Part shown: positions 57,140 through 64,000 of the stretch, in pieces | How the letters are laid out: each line of letters starts with the position of its first letter | How positions within the stretch are numbered: the first letter of the stretch is position 1 | Origin: Blumeriella jaapii | Taxonomy: Eukaryota > Ascomycota > Leotiomycetes > Helotiales > Drepanopezizaceae | Direction: 5' to 3' | Assembly: GCA_009599575.1 (NCBI GenBank) | Contig: VWND01000030.1 | Span: 124,001 to 188,000, forward strand | DNA length: 64,000 nucleotides | Notes under the pieces: generated by a model | Databases searched by the model: none | What the model was told of the DNA's origin: nothing | Seen by the model: only the letters and a program-made list of their open reading frames with translations | Translations under genes and position numbers: made by a program

Positions 57140-57441
57140 TGTTGCGCTATATTTACATTCCTTTATTATCTTTCATTTCTTTTGTTCCAAATTCATTCTT
57201 CCTATACGCTTTCAGTAATTAAATGTTCCTGGAGCTCGGAAAGGCTCGTAGTCACGTGATAACGAGCCTTTTCGGAAACTAGTTTTTCCGAGCGACTGAC
57301 TAAGCGAGCCCGAACCTTCCGTCTTCTGCGGAAAGCTCGCCAGTCAGACTTAGAACAATACAAGTAACATCTTACTGCATACAATTCATCCGTTCCAGCC
57401 TCCGGTGAGGGTTCCTACCGACTATTCAGCTATGCACGACA
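57140..57441 (+). repeat. Copia-inner 3' LTR
   Basis: 302 bp partner of 49232-49531, close to identical but with visible single-base and 2-base differences (for example GAGCGACTGACT versus GAGACTGACT). Confidence 0.93.
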
Positions 57442-60400
57442 ATTTCCTTTTAAAAAATCTAAAAATTGCTCGTTTTGTGATAATAGCTTTTTTTTTGTAT
57501 TATTCCCCTTTTAGCACACCGAGTTTTGCTGGTTTGCGCCGCCATTAAGACCGCCCGCTAGTATCTAATACTTAGCGTCCTGAGCTTTTTCGTTCTCCGC
57601 GTTTTCGATAAATTCTACGGTTTTTTGAAGCTTTAGTCTAATTATAAGACTTAGATTTTTACGCTCCGAGAAGTAGAACTTAGACTCGTCAAACACTACG
57701 TTTCGGCTCGTAATTATACGCATTAGCTGAAGCATTCAGATTTTGTAAATATTAAAAGCGTTATATTTAATTAAATATCCGATATATCCTTTCGGAAAAA
57801 CTTTAAATTCTCTTTTGTATTTTATAGCTTTCCGATCTTTTATTATTAAATACGCACGAGCTTCGTACGCATAAACTTTGCTCCAGTCTGGTCTGAAATC
57901 GGCCGTACGCGCTTTTACAATAGCAGGGTCGTAGTATCGGAAGTATTGCCTAAACCAATTATGCAAAATTTCATTTAAAAACTTAAATTGTCTTTTCGCA
58001 AGCGGCGATATATTATACAAATGCGCTGCTGCTTTTATCGTTTCGGACTAAAAAAAGATTAAAAAACCCGCTTTAATTTTTATTTTTATCGAACGCTTAA
58101 TTACTTTCTTTCCTACTCGTTCGATCGAGCCGTTTGGCTGGTATACGTAAAATAAAATCAATTTTAAATCGATACCTTCGCGCTCCGCTTATTTTTAATA
58201 TTTCGAAATAGTGTTTTCTTATTTTAAAATTACCGACGACTCGTTATTTTATCGAATTTTGCAAATGAAAAAGTTGTATTAGCGTTTTACTTATGCGTCG
58301 AACGTTTGAAAACGGTCTAGAACGACCTTTATACTTTTCGTTCTAATAGCGAAGGCTTAAATCTTTTTATTATATTCGTTTTTTATCAGAAATATTTACG
58401 TCGAGCCGTTATAAGTTTTTCTACGACCTTTGGAATAATCGTAAAAATCTCAGCCGATGCGAAAAAAAAGCTTAAGAAATTTGTTTTTTAATATTGCTTT
58501 TGAAATCATCTGCTTTAAATGCGTAACAGCATACTTTTCGTATTCCATTCTGATTAAGCCTTTGATTTTTACTTTACGAATATTCTCGACCAGCTTTTCG
58601 AGCGCGTTTTTACCTAAATAGCCCGAACGAAAATGTTATAAGCGCGCATCGTTATTCCGATCGTACGTAAACACGCTGCTTTTTTTAAACTTATAACGCG
58701 TACGACGTTTCGGAATTGTATAAATTATTAAACCGGGCGAATTACGTTTTAAAAAATTCAAATTGTTACGTGGGAAGTGCGAATAAAAAAAGCAATTGAT
58801 TTTGATATATTTAAATATACAAAAATCGGCGATCGTTTAATATTAACGTTTTAAAATAAAGCTTTCAGAACTTTTAAAACGAAAAGTATTATTCGACTTT
58901 TGAAACTAGTAACCTTTTTTAGCCAAAAAACTAGCGGAAATAATATTGGTAATAAAATCTGAAACGAACGCTACGTTGTTAAAAATCATATCCCAAGGCT
59001 TTTCATTTTTTTTGCGAAAAACCTTTTTTATTAAACGACTTTTTTTTTCGACGATTGAAAAACTTTATATGCTTGTATAAACGCTATTAATAGGATTATT
59101 AACCTTTTTATAAGACTTTTCGATAAAAAGGTTTTTATCGTTTATTAAATAAGTTTCAGAACAGTTATTAAAAAAAGTACTTTTGTTTAAAAAATAATAT
59201 TAATCAGATTTCAAAGCCAAAACGTTGATTCCGAAATGCTTTTTGATCGCATTAAAGCAAAAAAAATAAAAAATTGCGGTAGAAAACTCTTTTTGGTCGT
59301 TTTTGAAAATTAACTTTGGAATTTGTTTTGGCTTATTTATTAAGATTTTAAAAATTTTATTAATTGCGACCATTTGAATACTTTTTTTATTTAAAACCTT
59401 CAAAGCTTTTTTATAATTAAAAAAACAGTTTTTTTTCGCATTTCAGCGATCTTTTGCCTATCTGAGAAATTAAGAAAAGTCTTTTTTTTACGACGATTAT
59501 TTATTACGTACAAAAGCTTTTTATAATCGATTGGGAAATAAAAATAGCGCTTTTTGGGAATATCGCATAAGCAGTCATACTTTTTTTTTCCTTTTTTTCT
59601 TTTTGCTTTTTTTTTCCTTCTTTTTTTCCATAATCTTTCGAAATATCGTTGTTTTCAAAATCGAAAAGGAAAATGGCGAAAACTCCGACTTTTCGGCCTG
59701 AATTATCGAATCCTCGATTGTTTTCAAAAAAAGAAATTATAAAACTCAGTTCGATTAGAGTTTTTTTTATAGAAAGGCCGGCAAATTCGTTTTCCAAATA
59801 CTTAGCTTTTTTGCTATTCGCCTATTATAAATTAATATATGCGGCGATTGCGTCGAGAAAATCGGTAGCAGCGTAGCGGCCATTTATATCAGAAATCTTA
59901 TACTCGACAGCTGTTTTATAAACGATTTGCTATTTTTTTATTTATTCGATGATATTTACTTTTTCGTTATACGTTTTGCGGAAAATGTTCTTATAGTCAA
60001 ATTTGACGGAGCTAACCACGAAAAAGTATGCAGGGGCAATATCTTTTTTCAAAATACAAACGAAGGCCTAAAATGATTTTTGTTTCCTTTTATAATATGA
60101 ATCCTTAATCTTACGCATACTTTTATTTATTAAAAAATCTCTTTACAAATCAATATAGAAAATGGCGTACGCTTTTTTATTATTAATAGCGTTGATCTTC
60201 GATTAAGCAATTGCAAAGTTTATCAAACTGGTTTTCACAATTGAAAAAACCCAGTCGAGCAATTTCTGGTAGGCAATAACGTATTCCTGTTATTTTTTAA
60301 GCTTTTTTAAATAGTTTTTGAAAAAATGATCGATTTTATTTTTCAAATCGTCGAAAGTCAGATTAGCTGGTCGAAGCCTGTCGGAGAAATTACTAATTAT

Positions 60401-60949
60401 AACGGCGGCTTTTTCTGCCTCGGTTATACTATTATATTCGGCGCACTTTCGATCGTAGTTTGTTTAGCGCTTTTTGTTTTTTTAATCGATAAACTAATAA
60501 AAAGATTATTCTTATGGTCGTTTATTAATAAAAAAGCGAAATGAAAAATCAGGATCGGTGTAATCGAGGAAAAGAATCTTTGATCGGTGAAATTTATACG
60601 CTTTCAACCAGAAGATTTACGATTTTAGGTCGTGGAGAAAAACCTTTTTTTTCGTAGGGGCCGATATATTATTTTCGTTATAAAAAGTCGATTGATTTGA
60701 TTAAAAAGAGTAAAAAAATAAAAATAAAATTTGTAAATTAAAAAGATCGAAAAATTAATGCTTTCCGTATTCTTAATAGCCTTTTATCGATTCGTGGCCT
60801 TTTGCCAAATGAGGAAAACTCTGCAAAATATAACCTCTTACGAATATCTTTTGACAATTCGAATAAATTGACCGGTAAGGGTTCCCAACGAGTTTCCTAG
60901 CGTATGCATTGCAGAAAAAAGCTTATTGATTGGCTCCGGAGCTTATAAC
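57442..60949 (-). pseudogene. Copia-outer, 5' half: gag and integrase
   Basis: Reverse complement of the inner copy from its 5' LTR to its pol linker. Recognisable on minus: MYNISPLAKRQFKFLNEILH (58020-57736, integrase C-terminal side), KSIQMVAINKIFKILINKPK (59400-59200) and KKTLIELSFIISFFENNRGF (59797-59504). Many stops; not functional. Confidence 0.8.
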
Positions 60950-61251
60950 TATCGTGTATAGCCGAATAATCGGTAGGAACTTTTACCGGAGGCTGGAACG
61001 GATAAATTGTATGCAGTAAATTGTTATTTGTATTGTTCTAAATCTGATTAGCGAGCTCTCCGCAGAAAACGGAAGGTTCGGGCTCGCTTAATCAGTCGCT
61101 CGGAAAAACTAGTTTCCGAGGAGGCTCGTTATCACGTGACTACGAGCCTTTTTGAGCTCCAGGAACATCTAACTACTGAAAGCGTACAGAAAGAATAAAT
61201 CTGAAACAAAAGAAATGAAAGGAAATAAAGGAATGTAAATATAACGCAACA
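60950..61251 (-). repeat. Copia-outer LTR (right)
   Basis: 302 bp partner of 44833-45134, beginning TATCGTGTATAGCC by two transitions relative to TGTCGTGCATAGCC. Confidence 0.93.
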
Positions 61252-62197
61252 AAAGGCCTTAAATTATATTATAATAATAAAAAGATTTTTCTTAAAGTTC
61301 GACGTTATATAATAAAATATATTTAAAATATCGACAAAATTATAATTTGCTTCGAAAAAGCCAAAGCTATTATTAGTTTTCGATTAAAATTTTGCATATT
61401 CGAAATGAATATCGTCGGTTATATAATTAACAGCGCTGGCCGCCATTTTTAACGAAAAATTAAAAAGATTTGCGAATAAAAAAAGTGCGAAAATATTACC
61501 GAAGCCAAAGCTTTTATTAGCGTTGTGATTTATTATCGCAATTAAATTAAGAATTTTTTTTAAAAAGCTGCATTTATTTACGCCACGATAAAAAAAAAAA
61601 TCGATTTCGTTTAAAAAAAAAAGCAAAGCAAAGCTATAAAAATTCTTAAAAACGATTTTTTATCGGCTTTATCGTTTATGCGGATCGATTATAATTTAAA
61701 CGCAAAAGAAATTATTTTGATTGTCGACGCTAATATTTTCGGTTAAGAAGCTGTATTGCAACAAATCGATAAAAATAAAAAACGACATTTTTTACGATTC
61801 GAAAGCGGCTTATAATCTTCTGCGAAAGCACGCTACGATGCTACCAAACGAAAATGTCGGAGCGCTTTTAAAGTAATAAAAAAAATAAAAAGCGAATTAT
61901 ACGGCGTATATTTTATTTTGAAAACGGACGCAAAAGTCTTTATCGATCAACTGAATAAAAAAGCTAATAATTTATTAAAAGCATTCGTTATTAATTAAAT
62001 AGCTTAGATGCGATTTATAGATTTCGAAATTAAATATATTAAAAAAACAATTAATACAGCGGTAAACGGCTTTTCCAAACGAAAACGCTTTTATCCGTCT
62101 GACTTCGCTAAATAAAGCGAACAAAATATTAACGAATAAATTACTAACGAAATCGGCTGTTTCGTTATTTGCGCCTTGGGTTTTACAAAGCCAAAAC

Positions 62198-62232
62198 CAT
62201 TCGCGTTGTTATTTCGGCTGGCACCGCGAATG
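62198..62232 (+). repeat. 35-bp palindromic module, copy 2
   Basis: CATTCGCG plus TTGTTATTTCGGCTGGCAC plus CGCGAATG. Followed by copy 3 after 28 bp. Confidence 0.75.
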
Positions 62233-62260
62233 AAAAACGTTAATTTTCGGGCCGAAAAAG

Positions 62261-62295
62261 CATTCGCGTCATTATTTCGGCTAACACCGCGAATG
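62261..62295 (+). repeat. 35-bp palindromic module, copy 3
   Basis: CATTCGCG plus TCATTATTTCGGCTAACAC plus CGCGAATG; differs from copy 2 mainly by transitions. Confidence 0.75.
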
Positions 62296-62559
62296 GATTT
62301 AACCGAAAACGATCGGAATAAACCGATTGGCGACGAAAATAAACTTTTAATCGACAACTACGAAACCGAAGATTTTTATTCTATCGCATATTACTTAATT
62401 ATTTTATTTAAATTATTTAACGTATTAAACTATTAATTTAAATTATTTAAAAACCAGGCTTTCGATTATACTTTAGCCGACAGAAAGCTATATAAAATAA
62501 AAAACAATATATATTAAAAACGCTTAATAATAAATAATAAAACTAATAAGTTTTAAATT

Positions 62560-63744
62560 ATAAAAAAAACCTACGAAAAAGTGTTTTATAAAAAAGCTGA
62601 AGCTATTTACCACCGAACCAAAAACGATTTCTAATAAAAAAAATGCTTCGAAAATTGCAAAGCTTTCGTCAAAAGTTGCATTTCTTGCCAAAAACGAAAG
62701 CTTGGCCGAAAAAAAAACTTATTATATCCGACGTAGTTTTCTAAAATTTAAAAAAAAATCAATTTCGACGTTACGCGCGTACCGACCATCGATCGCGGTT
62801 ATATATGCTTCGTATTCGCTATTAACGATTTATTTAAATAGCCTAAAAAGCGACCTTTCCGAAACGCTATTTTCGAAGCTATAGCGATTTTTTTTTGAAA
62901 AAACGTTGTTTGTCGATACGGTTTGTTTAGCAAATTAAACGTCGATAATAAATTCGAAAACAAAAGCGTTGTTAAAACTTTTACAAAAAAATACGGGATT
63001 CAGCGTATTCAAATCTCAGCCTATAATTCGAAAAGCAACGGATCCGTAGAACGAAGCTATAGGAATATTTTTAACGGCCTTTTAAAAGCTATTCGAAAAA
63101 GCTATAAGCGTTGGTCGCGGAAATTTTCGGAAATGCTTTTTGCTATGCGCATATGTATATACGCCTCCATTGGAATAATCTCATTTTTTATTTAATACGG
63201 CAAAAACGCTCGATTATTTTTGAAAACAAAATGGCCTGTATAAAAGCTTTATAACGTGGTTAAAATAAAAACGAAAACAGACCTATTAATAATAAAATCT
63301 AAACAGCTAAATTACCGCGATATAAATATAAAAAAAATAATTTTAAAAAAAAAAAAGTATAAAAAGGCAGCTAAGAAAATTTAAAATAAAACCAAAGTTT
63401 TAAAAAAAACGCTAATTAAAAAAAAAAATTTGATTCTAATTTACGACGTTCAGCGCGCTATCGATAAATCGGCCGATACTAAGCTTAATTATAAATGGCT
63501 CGGATTCTACGAAATATGCGAGGCCGAATTAAATAAAAGCTATTATAAGCTTACGGAATTCGATAAAACGAAACTAAAAAAAACGTTCGCCGCCAACCGG
63601 TTAAAGCGATTTTACAAAAAAAACCAGCAAATTTACCCTTTGGATTTTAAATCAAAAAGCGATTCCGATTTCAGCGATTCCGACGACGATTCCGATCAAA
63701 GCGATTATATTTCTGAAAAAGAAAAACCTTCTGAAAAAATCTGA
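62560..63744 (+). pseudogene. Gypsy-2 integrase and C-terminal tail
   Basis: Zinc-binding remnant (SCISCQKRK) near 62670, core around 62760-63195 with KYGIQRIQISAYNSKSNGSVERSYRNIF, and a C-terminal domain 63430-63744 (DTKLNYKWLGFYEICEAELN; FAANRLKRFY) ending in an Asp/Ser-rich tail. Individual open stretches (62923-63195, 63430-63744) are fragments. The 3' LTR is not reached; 63745-64000 is AT-rich with no feature seen. Confidence 0.8.
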
Positions 63745-64000
63745 AAACAGCCGAACGATAATCCCGCTGCTAAAACCATAATTTAAATCGTGATTTTATT
63801 TATAACCGAAAAAGAAAAAAGTGTTTATAAAATTGTTTACTAATTGTTTTATTATTTTCGTTATTTATTGTTTTTCCTTTTTTATTATATACTATTTTAT
63901 TGTTTTTGTTTTGCTTTGTTTGTATATAATCTAATTATCCTGTTTCATATATACTATTTATTTTTGCAAATCTTTTTTTATATTATTTAGGATATTTATT

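Larger units (their letters stand above)
49232..57441 (+). mobile_element. Copia-inner: complete Ty1/copia element, plus orientation
   Basis: 8,210 bp with inverted-sense LTRs relative to the outer copy (49232-49531 and 57140-57441), TG..CA ends and target duplication ATTTC (49227-49231 and 57442-57446). Higher GC and fewer stops than the outer copy, so younger. Confidence 0.95.
44833..61251 (-). mobile_element. Copia-outer: Ty1/copia element, minus orientation, split by a second copy of itself
   Basis: LTRs of 302 bp at 44833-45134 (3' in element sense) and 60950-61251 (5'). Target duplication AAAGG (44828-44832 and 61252-61256). Removing the inner element and its duplication leaves about 8.2 kb, the same size as the inner copy. 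Strongly AT-shifted relative to the inner copy. Confidence 0.93.
61252..62436 (+). pseudogene. Gypsy-2 RT C-terminus and RNase H
   Basis: Resumes after the copia insertion with the AAAGG duplication. RT thumb/connection motifs (KAKAIISFRLKFCIFEMNIVGYI), an RNase H-like region (IDYNLNAKEIILIVDANIFG; LKTDAKVFIDQL) and a linker (FIDFEIKYIKKTINTAVNGF). Interrupted by stops. The linker carries two copies of a 35 bp palindromic module. Confidence 0.75.
40214..64000 (+). mobile_element. Gypsy-2: second Ty3/gypsy element (partial, split by copia)
   Basis: The left end is set where mariner copy 2 stops matching (about 40214); the right end is outside the window. Plus-strand order: presumed 5' LTR, gag, gag/protease, RT (cut at 44832 and resumed at 61252), RNase H and integrase. 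AT-rich and full of stops. Distinct from gypsy-1 in RT sequence (DLFSGYDYLMLDPRSRNITA versus NLI-AYHRFRIKEKN-type). Confidence 0.85.

Overview
The window is eukaryotic: a piece of a filamentous ascomycete chromosome, most likely a Sordariomycete (inference from gene families, short 47-90 nt introns with GT..CTRAC..AG signals, very GC-rich third codon positions, and RIP-type decay of repeats). It has two contrasting halves that meet at about 28.63 kb, exactly at the end of a Tc1/mariner element.

Left half (1-28.6 kb) is gene-bearing and GC-rich with simple-repeat-rich spacers. In order: a partial low-complexity/coiled-coil protein (-, runs off the left edge); EMC2, the TPR subunit of the ER membrane protein complex (-); divergently, AP-3 adaptor subunit delta (APL5, +); a 3.2 kb spacer without a recognisable gene; a SLATT-type two-helix membrane protein (+); convergently, a siderophore-iron transporter (-) with two perfect ATCAGATAA sites upstream, the motif read by SreA-type iron repressors; a nitronate monooxygenase (+); a 4.2 kb AT-rich CAGTA satellite; a conserved fungal gene of unknown function (-) whose frame breaks twice; and taxilin (-). 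I rebuilt the exon structures by eye; each join keeps frame and gives recognisable protein continuity.

Right half (28.6-64 kb) is a nest of AT-rich, stop-riddled transposons with no host gene recognised. A complete DD34E Tc1 element (28631-30012) is followed by a second copy (from 30120) that is split twice. The first split is a 9,175 bp Ty3/gypsy element (30235-39409, TSD ATATT, LTRs 413 bp), which itself carries a younger 1,813 bp TRIM-like element with identical 169 bp LTRs (35981-37793, TSD ATACG). The second split is another Ty3/gypsy element (from about 40214 past the right edge), cut just after its RT catalytic motif by a Ty1/copia element (44833-61251, TSD AAAGG, minus orientation). 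That copia element is in turn cut by a second copy of the same family in opposite orientation (49232-57441, TSD ATTTC), giving a giant interrupted palindrome.

The most unusual biology seen here: antisense accessory reading frames between pol and the 3' LTR in both the first gypsy element and the copia element; the self-nested inverted copia pair; the CAGTA satellite with a conserved box, whose core word TACTGTAC is also scattered through spacers and 5' regions; and a likely iron-regulated siderophore transporter with a G43 tract in one intron and a GGGGAT array just upstream of its start codon. No CRISPR, operon or prokaryotic system is present.
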